A DNA stretch of 64,000 bases. Source: an uncultured Pelagibacteraceae bacterium. GTDB taxonomy: Bacteria; Pseudomonadota; Alphaproteobacteria; Pelagibacterales; Pelagibacteraceae. The position numbers and the translations under genes were made by a program. The notes below the pieces were generated by a model that was given only the letters and a program-made list of their open reading frames with translations, made no database searches and had not been told where the DNA came from. This document shows, piece after piece, positions 21,681 to 30,897 of this stretch. The stretch lies in contig CACBIC010000001.1 in NCBI GenBank assembly GCA_902539235.1, forward strand, positions 43,680 to 107,679. The letters are read 5' to 3'. The stretch's first letter is position 1. Each line of letters begins with the position of its first letter.

Positions 21681-22039
21681 TCTAAAGCTCCTTTTTTCCA
21701 CTCATAAATAAAACCGATTGTTAAAATTCCTAAAAAAACCATCATAGACCAAAAACCTAAAGCACCTAAGCTACCTAAAGATATTGCCCATGGGAACAGA
21801 AAAGCTATTTCTAAGTCAAAAATTATAAATAAGATTGCAACTAAATAAAACCTCACATCAAATTCCATTCTAGAATCATCAAAAGCCTCAAAACCACATT
21901 CATAGGCAGACAATTTTTCTGGGTCTGGATTAGATGGAGAGGCCAAAAAGTTAGCCACAATAAAACCAATGCTTAAAAATAAAGCAATAAATAAAAAGAT
22001 TATTATTGATAAGTAGTCTGTTAAAAAGTTATAAATCAT
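21671..22039 (-). CDS. nuoA: NADH-quinone oxidoreductase subunit A
   Basis: First gene of the complex I operon. The protein has 122 residues and three helices. [25 protein letters not shown] is the conserved loop that carries the quinone-site cysteine, followed by [16 protein letters not shown]. It begins 163 bp downstream of tRNA-Asp, so this is the only sizeable upstream region in the first 22 kb and must hold the promoter unless transcription continues from the tRNAs. Confidence 0.96.
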   Translation of the reverse strand: MIYNFLTDYLSIIIFLFIALFLSIGFIVANFLASPSNPDPEKLSAYECGFEAFDDSRMEFDVRFYLVAILFIIFDLEIAFLFPWAISLGSLGALGFWSMMVFLGILTIGFIYEWKKGALEWE

Positions 22040-22099
22040 GTTTTTATTAATACCTACCTTAATACCGAGGTTTAAGGATTCTTATATTAATAATAATTC

Positions 22100-22108
22100 T
22101 TTATAGCA
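22100..22108 (-). promoter_or_regulatory. Candidate extended -10 element for the nuo operon
   Basis: On the minus strand the sequence reads TGCTATAAA, a match to an extended -10 (TGnTATAAT), about 60 bp before nuoA. No good -35 is visible. The remainder of the interval 22040-22202 holds no other feature I can support. Tentative. Confidence 0.3.
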
Positions 22109-22202
22109 TTTATTTTTAAAGAGTACAGGACAGAAGGAAGCATTATTGTTGATCGATAGTTGTTGATTTATAACTTTCTAGATGAAAACGATTATCAACT
22201 AG

Positions 22203-22280
22203 TGGCGGGAGTGACGGGACTCGAACCCGCGACCTCCTGCGTGACAGGCAGGCGCTCTAACCAAGCTGAGCTACACCCCC
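22203..22280 (-). tRNA. tRNA-Asp (GTC)
   Basis: Read on the minus strand, the sequence folds into a full cloverleaf: acceptor GGGGGTG/CACTCCC with one G-U pair, D arm with GGTTA, anticodon stem CCTGC/GCAGG around loop CTGTCAC giving anticodon GTC, and T arm GCGGG-TTCGAGT-CCCGT. CCA is encoded (minus-strand 3' end at 22203). It lies 8 nt downstream of tRNA-Val and is probably processed from the same transcript. Confidence 0.96.
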
Positions 22281-22288
22281 TTATTTAA

Positions 22289-22364
22289 TGGTGGGCGGTA
22301 AAGGACTCGAACCTATGACCCTCTCGGTGTAAACGAGATGCTCTACCAACTGAGCTAACCGCCC
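22289..22364 (-). tRNA. tRNA-Val (TAC)
   Basis: Cloverleaf on the minus strand with acceptor GGGCGGT/ACCGCCC, anticodon stem TCTCG/CGAGA and loop TTTACAC, giving anticodon TAC. The 3' CCA is encoded. The T stem ATAGG/CCTTT contains one T-T mismatch (second pair), which is unusual. First gene of a two-tRNA unit with tRNA-Asp. Confidence 0.95.
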
Positions 22365-22380
22365 CATTAAATAAATCCGA

Positions 22381-22409
22381 GATATACAATAAAAACTTTA
22401 TAAAGTAAA
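22381..22409 (-). promoter_or_regulatory. Candidate promoter for the tRNA-Val/tRNA-Asp unit
   Basis: Minus-strand TTTACT (22404-22409) and TATATC (22381-22386) are separated by 17 bp, each matching four of six consensus positions. The predicted start lies about 10 nt before the mature 5' end of tRNA-Val. The rest of 22365-22463 shows nothing else. Confidence 0.4.
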
Positions 22410-22463
22410 AAAGTATTTAAATTGTAGTGTAATTTATATAAATACCGGTATTATTGATTTTGT

Positions 22464-22997
22464 ATGATTTTAAGTTGTAATTCATGCGGTAAAAAATTTG
22501 TTGTTCCAGATAATGCAATAACTGCCTCTGGAAGAATGGTTCAATGTGGCTCTTGTGGGAATAAGTGGAGACAATATCCTCTGAATGAAATTAAAAAAAC
22601 TACAGCTACTTCTCAGCCGAAAAAAATGGTATCAAAATCTCAACCTGTTCAACCAAGAATACAAAAACCAAAGAAAACCAAAAAAAACATTGTAAAAAAA
22701 ACTAGAGAAATAAGCCTATACTCTCCAGAATATCTTGCAAAGAAACACGGTATTAAAATAAATGATACAAAACCTATAAAAGTGAATAGTAAAATTGATA
22801 GGGTAAAAATTTCATTCGGATTCTATAATTCTTTAATTTTATTTATATTTTTAGTTATTGCATTATCCCGTATTTTATATTTTTCTCAAAATTTCATAAT
22901 TTCTTATGTTCCTGCATCTGAATATTACCTCAATTATTTTTTTGAAAGTATAAGAAATATTTTTGAAATTTGGAAAAGTTTAGTAACTAGTTATTAG
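22464..22997 (+). CDS. Zinc-ribbon (MJ0042-type) protein with one membrane segment
   Basis: The protein has 177 residues. Its N-terminal zinc ribbon has cysteines at 5, 8, 28 and 31 (CNSC and CGSC), matching the MJ0042-type ribbon common at the start of alphaproteobacterial membrane-anchored proteins of unknown role. A basic, lysine/proline-rich linker (about 45-115) follows, and one hydrophobic helix at about 120-142 precedes a short tail. By topology the ribbon would be cytoplasmic. The 3' end overlaps the convergent fusion gene by 4 bp. I recognise the domain but not a function. Confidence 0.75.
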   Translation: MILSCNSCGKKFVVPDNAITASGRMVQCGSCGNKWRQYPLNEIKKTTATSQPKKMVSKSQPVQPRIQKPKKTKKNIVKKTREISLYSPEYLAKKHGIKINDTKPIKVNSKIDRVKISFGFYNSLILFIFLVIALSRILYFSQNFIISYVPASEYYLNYFFESIRNIFEIWKSLVTSY

Positions 22998-25540
22998 TTT
23001 TCTAAATCTTTAATATTAATAAAATTTTCTGAAAGGCTTGAGTTATTTTTTTTAATATCATTGTAAAAGTTCCACGCTAAGACTATAAGCGTATTCTTTT
23101 TATCTTTTATTTGTGACTTATTTTTAATTGGAATATTAACTCCTGGAATAAATTTGTTATGTTTTAGTTTATTGTCCTCAACAATAAAATCTATTTCTTT
23201 ATTAATTCCAAAAAAGTTTAGAGCAGTAGTAGCTTTAGCAGGCGCGCCGTAACCAATCATTAAATTATTATTATTTCTAAGCTTTTTAATACTTCTTCTC
23301 ACATTTTCTCTTATTTTATAAACCTTCTCACCAAACTCTTTATAGGTTTGAAAATTTTTTATTCCAAATTTCTCCTCTTCCTTAAGCATGAGTTTCACGC
23401 TTTGCTCAATTTTTACTTTTTTGTCTTTTTTAATATATACTCTTAATGAACCGCCATGTGTATCGACTCTTTCTGATCTAAATATTTTACCTTCAAATCT
23501 ATTAAAGAAATTTACTAAAGAAGTTAGTGACCAATAATTATAATGTTCGTGGTATATGTTATCAAAAGTTAAATCTTTTAATGTATTCATTAAATATTGT
23601 ACTTCTATTACAATAGTTCCTTTCTTATTCAACAGCTTAAACATACACTCAGCCATTTCTTTTAATTCATCTGAATGAGCGAATACATTAGATGCTAAAA
23701 TTAAATCCGCATTTTTTTTAATCTTTTTAATATTTTGTTTATTTAAGAAACCATTAAAAGTTTTGATCTTATTTTTATTGGCTAATTTTGCTAAATTTTT
23801 AGCTGGTTCTATGCCCAATATTTTCTTAAAGCCTTGATCTAAAAAGGGCTTAAGTGCAACTCCATCGTTACTTCCAACGTCAATGATGTAAGATTTTTTT
23901 TTATTTAATTTAAGCTCTTTAATATACTTTTTTGATGCATTGATAAAATGATTTCTGAATACCTTTGATGTTGAAGAAGTATAAAGATAGTTAGAAAACA
24001 TTTTTTTAGGATCTACTGAAATCGATAATTGGCAGTTATAACATTTATCACAATAGTTTACCTCTAATGGATATAATTCACATTTTTCATTCTTCTTTTT
24101 AAGAAGGTTATTTGCAAGAGGTTGATAACCAAGTGATACAACTCTTTTTAAATCAGTATTTCCACATGATCTGCAATCAAATTTATAATATTTCAATAGT
24201 AGATTTTTTTCTTCTTCGTCGACAAAAACATGTTTAATTGTATGGGTGATTCCATAATTTTCATGGTCTCTTTCACCTCTTACTAAATTTAAAAACGTTG
24301 TATCCTTTGAAAACACCATAGTGTGAGCGACATTGGGTTTGATTACTGAAAGTTGGCCAGCATTAACAACTTGTGTAATTTTTGGAGAATTAGGATTAAT
24401 TATATCTTGGAAAATTTCAATAATTTGTCCTTTAGTAAACAAACATTTTTGTTCCTGTTGTGGGTGATAATGATTTGCTCTAATAGTGCCTTTTTTTGAC
24501 TCTATAAGACCTATTAAATTTATAGGCTCAGTTAGCTCATGATTACTTATCATACCTCTTTTGTCTATAAAAAGGTCTTCTCCATCCCTGACGTGCTCTA
24601 ATTCTTTGCTAAGATTTTGTTTTGACCATTTTTGGATCATCTCTTTTATACTTTCATCAATACCATATAAAAATTTAAAACCAGTATTTAATAGTTTTTT
24701 GTTCGATAATGAAAAACCAAGATTGGGCACTTCATCGTTTGTTTCTTGTAATTTTATTCTTGAGTTATATTTTTTACAAATTTCTGCAACTTCTTTTACT
24801 GTTAAAGTGTCTTTTGTTAAGTTAAAAATCTCTGAGTTAAAATTTTCTTTTTCTTCCATAAATTTAAAGCATCTAGCTACGTCAATTAAAGGAACTAAGC
24901 TTTTAATTTGCCTTCCTCCAGCGAAAAGCTTCAAAGTCCCATTTTGTGATGCAATTTTTGAAAATAAATTAGGCATTATATCAATACGCATTGTGTCAGA
25001 AGAATAACCATAAACCGAGCCTAATCTTAATATAATATAATTTTTACCCGACTCTTTTAGTTGAGTTTCATTGATTGCCTTTGAAGATGAATAAGATAAA
25101 ACAGGTTTAGTTTTTTCATCTTCTTTTATATTTTTCCTCACCTCATTAATTCCCTCATAAACAACATGAGTAGAGGGAAAAATAATTTTACATTTTTTAG
25201 TGATTGCATCTAAAATATTTTGTGTTCCTTTTTCTCCAACAATTTTTATTTTATCATCTTGTGAAGTAGAGGATTCACTTTTTGTCCTGGGTACATTAGT
25301 TATACCAGCAAGATGATGCACAACATCTGCATCTTTAAAAATTTTTTCAACTAAGTTTTTATCTAGTATATCTCCATGAATAAATTCAATATTCCAATTT
25401 CTTAATTGATTAACTCTTTCTGAGATAAACCTGTTATCGATAACAGAAATATTATGATGCCAGCTGTTGCCTGAATATAATTTACATAATTCAGTGCCTA
25501 TATATCCTAGACCACCAGTAATTATGATTTTTTTCCTCAT
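22994..25540 (-). CDS. Three-domain sugar enzyme: SDR epimerase/dehydratase - cupin - C-methyltransferase fusion
   Basis: The protein has 848 residues in three recognisable modules. Residues 1-310 are an extended SDR nucleotide-sugar enzyme with GGLGYIG at 9-15 and catalytic YSSSK at 150-154. Residues about 330-450 are a cupin with HYHPQQEQ at 357-364 and a later His406, like sugar isomerase/epimerase or CapF-type cupins. Residues about 455-848 match NDP-sugar C-methyltransferases: a zinc domain with C456, C459, C497, C500, SAM motif DVGSNDG at 554-560, the YHEH catalytic-type motif at 663-666, and GYGAPAKAT at 763-771. The parts would suit stepwise building of a C-methylated sugar; the substrate is unknown. 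No nucleotidyltransferase or aminotransferase lies nearby. Divergent from the GT17 gene. Confidence 0.85.
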   Translation of the reverse strand: MRKKIIITGGLGYIGTELCKLYSGNSWHHNISVIDNRFISERVNQLRNWNIEFIHGDILDKNLVEKIFKDADVVHHLAGITNVPRTKSESSTSQDDKIKIVGEKGTQNILDAITKKCKIIFPSTHVVYEGINEVRKNIKEDEKTKPVLSYSSSKAINETQLKESGKNYIILRLGSVYGYSSDTMRIDIMPNLFSKIASQNGTLKLFAGGRQIKSLVPLIDVARCFKFMEEKENFNSEIFNLTKDTLTVKEVAEICKKYNSRIKLQETNDEVPNLGFSLSNKKLLNTGFKFLYGIDESIKEMIQKWSKQNLSKELEHVRDGEDLFIDKRGMISNHELTEPINLIGLIESKKGTIRANHYHPQQEQKCLFTKGQIIEIFQDIINPNSPKITQVVNAGQLSVIKPNVAHTMVFSKDTTFLNLVRGERDHENYGITHTIKHVFVDEEEKNLLLKYYKFDCRSCGNTDLKRVVSLGYQPLANNLLKKKNEKCELYPLEVNYCDKCYNCQLSISVDPKKMFSNYLYTSSTSKVFRNHFINASKKYIKELKLNKKKSYIIDVGSNDGVALKPFLDQGFKKILGIEPAKNLAKLANKNKIKTFNGFLNKQNIKKIKKNADLILASNVFAHSDELKEMAECMFKLLNKKGTIVIEVQYLMNTLKDLTFDNIYHEHYNYWSLTSLVNFFNRFEGKIFRSERVDTHGGSLRVYIKKDKKVKIEQSVKLMLKEEEKFGIKNFQTYKEFGEKVYKIRENVRRSIKKLRNNNNLMIGYGAPAKATTALNFFGINKEIDFIVEDNKLKHNKFIPGVNIPIKNKSQIKDKKNTLIVLAWNFYNDIKKNNSSLSENFINIKDLEN

Positions 25541-25592
25541 ACGTTTTTAATTAATGTTTACTTATATTATATTTTATTATAACTCAAATATC

Positions 25593-26483
25593 ATGAACAT
25601 TTATGACTGCTTTATGTATTTTGATGAGGATTTACTTCTAGATTTAAGGCTAAATGTTCTTAATAAATTCGTCAAAAAATTCGTTATTACCGAGGCCACT
25701 TACACTCATAATGGAAACAAAAAGAAACTTCAATTTGATATTAATAAATTTAAAAAATTTGAGGATAAAATTATTTATATTGTTGTAGACCAGCACCCAG
25801 AAAATATTTTAAAATTAAGTGATCAAGACTCTAAAAAAAGAAGGGCAGAAAAGCTTATTTTAAATGGTATGGCCAGGGATTATTATCAAAGAGAAAGTTT
25901 GAATAAAGGACTTAACGCTGCTAATGAGGACGACTTAATATTTATCAGTGATCTTGATGAAATTCCTAATTTAGACTCATTAGATCTTTCAAAAATAAAA
26001 AATAATATTGTAATTTTTGAACAAAAAATGTTTTATTATAAGTTTAATCTTCTTTATGAAAATTATACTTGGCAAGGAACCAAAGCGGTAAAAAAGAAAA
26101 ATTTTATTTCACCTCAATGGCTAAGGAATATTAAAGGAAAAAAATATCCTTTCTGGAGAATTGATGCTTTTTTTTCAAAAAAGAAATACTCAAATTTATT
26201 ACATATTAAAAACGGTGGCTGGCATTTTACTTGTTTAAGAACTCCAGAAGAACTCGAAAAAAAGTTATTAAATTTTGCTCATCATTATGAATTTGAGGAG
26301 AGTGGACTTAAAATTAATGATTTAAAAAAACTAATTTCTGAAAAAAGAGTAATGTACGATCATAATGTGGATATGAGAGGTTATAAATGGTCTGGCAAAT
26401 CAATTTTAAAAAAAATTGATTTAGACCAATTACCCATGTTTATCTCATCAAATATTGATAACTTCAAAGAATGGTTGGATTAG
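25593..26483 (+). CDS. Glycosyltransferase family 17-like protein
   Basis: Likely N-acetylglucosaminyltransferase-like enzyme of the GT17 type. I choose the ATG at 25593 (MNIYDCFMYFDED), because bacterial GT17 proteins begin with this block; an upstream ATG at 25554 would add 13 hydrophobic, uncharacteristic residues. The protein has 296 residues. The metal-binding DLDE is at 120-123 within LIFISDLDEIPNLDSL, and GWHFTCLRTPEEL near 210 is also typical. It is divergent from the sugar-enzyme fusion across 52 bp, and the two probably act on the same surface glycan. The acceptor is unknown. Confidence 0.82.
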   Translation: MNIYDCFMYFDEDLLLDLRLNVLNKFVKKFVITEATYTHNGNKKKLQFDINKFKKFEDKIIYIVVDQHPENILKLSDQDSKKRRAEKLILNGMARDYYQRESLNKGLNAANEDDLIFISDLDEIPNLDSLDLSKIKNNIVIFEQKMFYYKFNLLYENYTWQGTKAVKKKNFISPQWLRNIKGKKYPFWRIDAFFSKKKYSNLLHIKNGGWHFTCLRTPEELEKKLLNFAHHYEFEESGLKINDLKKLISEKRVMYDHNVDMRGYKWSGKSILKKIDLDQLPMFISSNIDNFKEWLD

Positions 26484-26495
26484 AGATTAATTTTA

Positions 26496-28880
26496 CTAAT
26501 GCGTGCTAAGCTCTTCTTTTTTATCTTTACCTTTTTTACTCATCTGGTCAACTTCTACCCATTCTACCCTTTTTAGAGGTTTAATTAGAGCAACTTTTAA
26601 TACTTCATCTACATTTTTGACTGGAATGATTTCAATGTTATTTAATATTGTTTTTGGCACTTCAACTAAATCCTTTTTATTTTCTACAGGTATTAATACT
26701 TTTTTTATGCCTGCTCTGTGAGCAGCAAGAAGTTTTTCTTTGAGACCCCCTATTGGAAGAACTAATCCTCTTAAAGTAATCTCACCTGTCATCGCTACAT
26801 CTTTATTTACTGGAATTTCTGTAATTGCAGAAATTATGGAAGTAACCATTCCAACGCCAGCAGAAGGTCCATCCTTTGGGGTTGCTCCCTCTGGAACGTG
26901 AATGTGAAAATCTTTTTTATCAAAGATCGGTGGAATTATTCCAAAATCTAAACTTTTTGATCTTATGTATGATTTAGCTGCTTTTACAGACTCTTGCATG
27001 ACGTCGCCTAATTTACCAGTTATTTGCATTTTTCCTTTTCCTGGCATTATGGCTGACTCAATTTTTAAGATTTCTCCTCCGACTTCTGTCCAAGCTAAGC
27101 CTGTTACTACTCCTACTCTATTCTCTTCCTCAATTTCTCCGTAATTAAATTTTTGAACTCCAAGTAAATCTTTTAAATCTTTTTCATTAATTGGATTGTT
27201 AACTTTTTCTTTATTATCAATCTTCTTGACCAATTTTCTCGCAATTTTTGAGATCTCTCTTTCAAGATTTCGTACTCCTGACTCTCTTGTGTAATGTCTT
27301 ATAATTTTTCTAATAATATTTTCATCTATTGTCCACTCCTCTTTTTTTAAACCATTATTTTTACTTTGGTTAGGTATCAGAAATTTTTGAGAAATATTCA
27401 ATTTTTCGTCCTCGGTATATCCAGATAGTCTTATAACTTCCATTCTATCAAGAAGAGGAGGAAGAATATTTAAAGTATTGGCTGTTGTTACGAACATTAC
27501 ATCTGACAAATCATAATCAACTTCCAAATAATGGTCATTAAATTCTTTATTTTGTTCTGGATCTAAAGCTTCTAATAGTGCTGAAGAAGGATCACCTCTA
27601 TAATCGTTTCCGACTTTATCTATTTCATCTAGTAAAAAAAGAGGATTCTTCGTTCCAGCTTTTTTCATCATCTGAATTATTTTACCTGGTAATGAACCAA
27701 TATACGTTCTTCTATGACCTCTTATCTCAGCTTCGTCTCTTATTCCTCCTAGAGAGATTCTAATAAATTTTCTATTAGTTGCTTTTGCTATTGATTTTCC
27801 TAAAGATGTTTTACCAACTCCAGGTGGTCCTACTAAACACAATATTGGACCTTTCATTTTCTGTATCCTCTTTTGAACGGCTAAAAATTCTATTATCCTT
27901 TCTTTTACTTTTTCTAAACCATAATGATCCTCGTCTAAAATTTTTTGAGCCTCATTCAAATCAGTGTTTATTTTTGATTTATTTGACCATGGTAATTCAG
28001 TCATCCAATCTAAATAGTTTCTTACCACGGTTGCTTCAGCAGACATAGGGCTCATAGACTTTAGTTTTTTTAATTCGGAAAGACACTTCTCTTTAGCTAA
28101 CTTTGGCATTTTCGCCTCTGAAATGGCTTTAGATAATGATGATAGCTCATCTTTACCTTCGTCAATTTCTCCAAGTTCTTTTTGTATAGCTTTAAGTTGT
28201 TCATTTAAATAGTATTCTCTTTGGGTTTTTTCCATTTGATTTTTAACCCTGCCGCGTATTTTTTTTTCAACAGACAACACGCTTGTCTCTTTTTCAATAA
28301 ACGCGTGGATTTTTTCTAATCTTTTTTTTAAATCTGTTATTTCTAACAATTCTTGTTTTTCAAAAATCTGAATATTTAAGTTGGCTGAAATGTTGTTTGC
28401 TATTTGAACTGAGTCTTTAAAATTTCTTAAATTATTTGATCCTTCGGCTAAATCTTTTTTATTTAAAACCTGCAATCTTTCAAATTTTTTCACAAGTCCT
28501 TGAGCTAATTGATCAAGATCTTTTGAAATATTTTTGTCCTCTACTACCTCTACCTCGCAAGTTAAATAATCACTGTCCGTTTTGTGTTTTAAGATTTTAA
28601 CTCTCTTTTCACCCTCTACAAGAACTTTTACTGTGCCATCTGGTAGCTTTAACAATTGCAGAACTTTACTCAGACATCCATATTGATATAGGTCTTTTTC
28701 ATTTGGATCGTCGACCTCTGAATTTTTTTGGGTAATTAAAACAATTGATTTATCTGCCTTCATTACCTCTTGAAGAGCTTTGATTGATTTCTCTCGTCCT
28801 ACGAACAAAGGAACAACCATAGACGGAAATATAACAATATCTCTAAGTGGCAGTAGAGGTTTTAAATATGATGTTTTCAT
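26496..28880 (-). CDS. lon: ATP-dependent protease Lon
   Basis: Cytoplasmic AAA+ serine protease for damaged and regulatory proteins. The protein has 794 residues, the normal LonA length. The N-terminal substrate domain begins LPLLPLRD-like and runs to about 200; a coiled helical part includes [19 protein letters not shown]; Walker [10 protein letters not shown] is at 351-359; and the protease domain contains [11 protein letters not shown] with the catalytic Ser and [18 protein letters not shown] with the Lys. Last gene of the tig-clpP-clpX-lon group, 50 bp after clpX. Confidence 0.98.
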   Translation of the reverse strand: MKTSYLKPLLPLRDIVIFPSMVVPLFVGREKSIKALQEVMKADKSIVLITQKNSEVDDPNEKDLYQYGCLSKVLQLLKLPDGTVKVLVEGEKRVKILKHKTDSDYLTCEVEVVEDKNISKDLDQLAQGLVKKFERLQVLNKKDLAEGSNNLRNFKDSVQIANNISANLNIQIFEKQELLEITDLKKRLEKIHAFIEKETSVLSVEKKIRGRVKNQMEKTQREYYLNEQLKAIQKELGEIDEGKDELSSLSKAISEAKMPKLAKEKCLSELKKLKSMSPMSAEATVVRNYLDWMTELPWSNKSKINTDLNEAQKILDEDHYGLEKVKERIIEFLAVQKRIQKMKGPILCLVGPPGVGKTSLGKSIAKATNRKFIRISLGGIRDEAEIRGHRRTYIGSLPGKIIQMMKKAGTKNPLFLLDEIDKVGNDYRGDPSSALLEALDPEQNKEFNDHYLEVDYDLSDVMFVTTANTLNILPPLLDRMEVIRLSGYTEDEKLNISQKFLIPNQSKNNGLKKEEWTIDENIIRKIIRHYTRESGVRNLEREISKIARKLVKKIDNKEKVNNPINEKDLKDLLGVQKFNYGEIEEENRVGVVTGLAWTEVGGEILKIESAIMPGKGKMQITGKLGDVMQESVKAAKSYIRSKSLDFGIIPPIFDKKDFHIHVPEGATPKDGPSAGVGMVTSIISAITEIPVNKDVAMTGEITLRGLVLPIGGLKEKLLAAHRAGIKKVLIPVENKKDLVEVPKTILNNIEIIPVKNVDEVLKVALIKPLKRVEWVEVDQMSKKGKDKKEELSTH

Positions 28881-28930
28881 ATATGTTTAATATGACAATT
28901 ATTACTGTAATTTCAAGGAACAAATTTTGT

Positions 28931-30184
28931 TTATGCCACTGATGTTGATGTTTTTTTGCCGTATGTGACAATGGGTTCTGAAACACCTCTAACAGCAGAA
29001 CTGTCAACAGTTACTTTTATAACATTTTCCATATCTGGAAGTTCAAACATGGTTTTTAATAAAATGTTTTCTAATATAGATCTAAGTCCTCTTGCACCAG
29101 TTTTTTTACTGATAGCTTTTTTTGCAATTTCTGAAATGGCCTCATCTTTAAACTCTAGTTCTACATTTTCAAATTCAAATAGTCTTTGATATTGTTTTAT
29201 TAAAGAATTTTTTGGTTCTTTTAAAATCTTTACTAAAGATTTTTCATCTAAATCATCTAGTGTTGCAATTATCGGCATTCTTCCAATAAATTCCGGTATT
29301 AAACCATATTTAATCAAATCTTCAGGTTCTAACATTTTCATTATCTCTGAAAGCGGCTGCTCTTTATAATTCTTAACTTTTGCTCCAAAACCAATTGAGC
29401 TTCCTTTCCCTCTGCTGTCTATAACTTTGTCTAAACCTGCAAAAGCGCCTCCACAAATAAATAAAATATTTGTAGTATCGACTTGTAAAAACTCTTGTTG
29501 GGGATGTTTTCTTCCACCTTGTGGTGGGACGCTTGCCACTGTACCTTCCATGATTTTTAAAAGAGCTTGCTGAACTCCTTCACCCGATACATCTCTAGTT
29601 ATAGATGGATTTTCGGACTTTCTGCTAATCTTATCTACTTCATCAATATAGACTATACCTCTTTGTGCCTTTTCAACGTTGTAATCAGCAGATTGTAAAA
29701 GTTTTAAAATAATATTTTCAACATCTTCTCCTACATAACCTGCTTCTGTAAGTGTAGTTGCATCAGCCATGGTAAAAGGAACATCTAATATTCTTGCTAA
29801 TGTTTGTGCAAGTAAAGTTTTACCACAACCAGTTGGACCAACTAATAATATGTTAGATTTTGATAATTCTACATCTTTGTTGTTTTTTGTATCATGGCTT
29901 AATCTTTTATAATGATTATGCACAGCAACTGATAAAATCTCTTTAGCTAATTTTTGGCCAATAACATAATCATCCAAAACACTACAAATTTCTTTCGGTG
30001 ATGGTACGCCTTCTTGGTGTTTAACCAAAGAGCTTTTGTTTTCCTCTTTGATAATGTCCATACAAAGTTCAACACACTCATCACAAATAAATACAGTAGG
30101 ACCAGCTATTAATTTTCTAACTTCGTGCTGGCTTTTACCGCAAAATGAACAATATAAAATATTTTTATTATTTTTTTCTGACAT
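28931..30184 (-). CDS. clpX: ATP-dependent Clp protease ATP-binding subunit ClpX
   Basis: AAA+ unfoldase feeding ClpP. The protein has 417 residues. The N-terminal zinc-binding domain has C12, C15, C34 and C37; Walker A GPTGCGKT follows near 115; the pore-loop GYVGEDVE and the Walker B region IVYIDEVDK are intact; and the ClpP-docking loop shows IGFGAKV. It lies 79 bp downstream of clpP, in the order tig-clpP-clpX. Confidence 0.98.
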   Translation of the reverse strand: MSEKNNKNILYCSFCGKSQHEVRKLIAGPTVFICDECVELCMDIIKEENKSSLVKHQEGVPSPKEICSVLDDYVIGQKLAKEILSVAVHNHYKRLSHDTKNNKDVELSKSNILLVGPTGCGKTLLAQTLARILDVPFTMADATTLTEAGYVGEDVENIILKLLQSADYNVEKAQRGIVYIDEVDKISRKSENPSITRDVSGEGVQQALLKIMEGTVASVPPQGGRKHPQQEFLQVDTTNILFICGGAFAGLDKVIDSRGKGSSIGFGAKVKNYKEQPLSEIMKMLEPEDLIKYGLIPEFIGRMPIIATLDDLDEKSLVKILKEPKNSLIKQYQRLFEFENVELEFKDEAISEIAKKAISKKTGARGLRSILENILLKTMFELPDMENVIKVTVDSSAVRGVSEPIVTYGKKTSTSVA

Positions 30185-30263
30185 ATCGAATCAATAATCC
30201 TAATATAATTGTGTAATTTTTGTATATCAAGCTGAAGTTGTAGTAATAACTATATATTGTGAC

Positions 30264-30890
30264 TTATTTTCTTTTCTCCACAACAGAGTCGATCAAACCA
30301 AATTTTTTAGCTTCTTCAGCTGTCATAAAATTGTCTCTCTCTAGAGCATCTGAAATTTCATTTAATGATTTACCTGTGTGTTTTGAATAAATTTTATTTA
30401 ACCTCTCTTTTAAGGATAAAATTTCTTTAGCGTGAATCTGAATATCTGTAGCTTGACCTTGAAAACCTGCAGAGGGTTGATGAACCATGATTCTTGAGTT
30501 AGGTAATGAATATCGCTTTCCCTTTTCACCAGCTGATAATAAAAATGATCCCATAGATGAGGCCTGGCCAATACACAATGTCGAGACTGGTGAATTAATA
30601 TATTGCATAGTATCGTAAATTCCTAAACCTGCGGTTACTAGACCACCCGGGCTATTAATATAAAAACTGATTTCTTTATTTGGGTTTTCTGACTCTAAAA
30701 ATAACAGTTGCGCTGTTACTAATGAAGCAACTGCATCATTTACTGGTCCAACTAAAAAAACTATTCTCTCTTTTAATAATCTTGAGTAAATGTCATAAGC
30801 TCTTTCACCTTTATTAGTTTGCTCAACCACCATTGGTATCAAGCTGTTCATTTTCTCTTCGAAATCACGACTCATAGGTGGTTTATACAA
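30264..30890 (-). CDS. clpP: ATP-dependent Clp protease proteolytic subunit ClpP
   Basis: Serine protease forming the tetradecameric chamber. The protein has 208 residues. Catalytic Ser is in GQASSMGSF (near 112) and His in [16 protein letters not shown] (137), with the Asp later in the C-terminal helix region. The N-terminal segment before [14 protein letters not shown] is short, as in E. coli ClpP. It follows tig by 7 bp, so the two are co-transcribed. Confidence 0.98.
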   Translation of the reverse strand: MYKPPMSRDFEEKMNSLIPMVVEQTNKGERAYDIYSRLLKERIVFLVGPVNDAVASLVTAQLLFLESENPNKEISFYINSPGGLVTAGLGIYDTMQYINSPVSTLCIGQASSMGSFLLSAGEKGKRYSLPNSRIMVHQPSAGFQGQATDIQIHAKEILSLKERLNKIYSKHTGKSLNEISDALERDNFMTAEEAKKFGLIDSVVEKRK

Positions 30891-30897
30891 CTATTAG

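Noticed and set aside
24561..25007. 148-codon open frame on the plus strand inside the sugar-enzyme fusion
   Set aside because: Antisense to a gene with clear domains; the translation is Phe/Ser/Leu-rich as expected for a shadow of an AT-rich, Lys-rich gene. No ribosome-binding site or recognisable family.
26484..26495. Intrinsic terminator between the GT17-like gene and lon
   Set aside because: The 12 bp gap and its flanks show no GC-rich hairpin followed by a T run. The same was true at the other convergent junctions.
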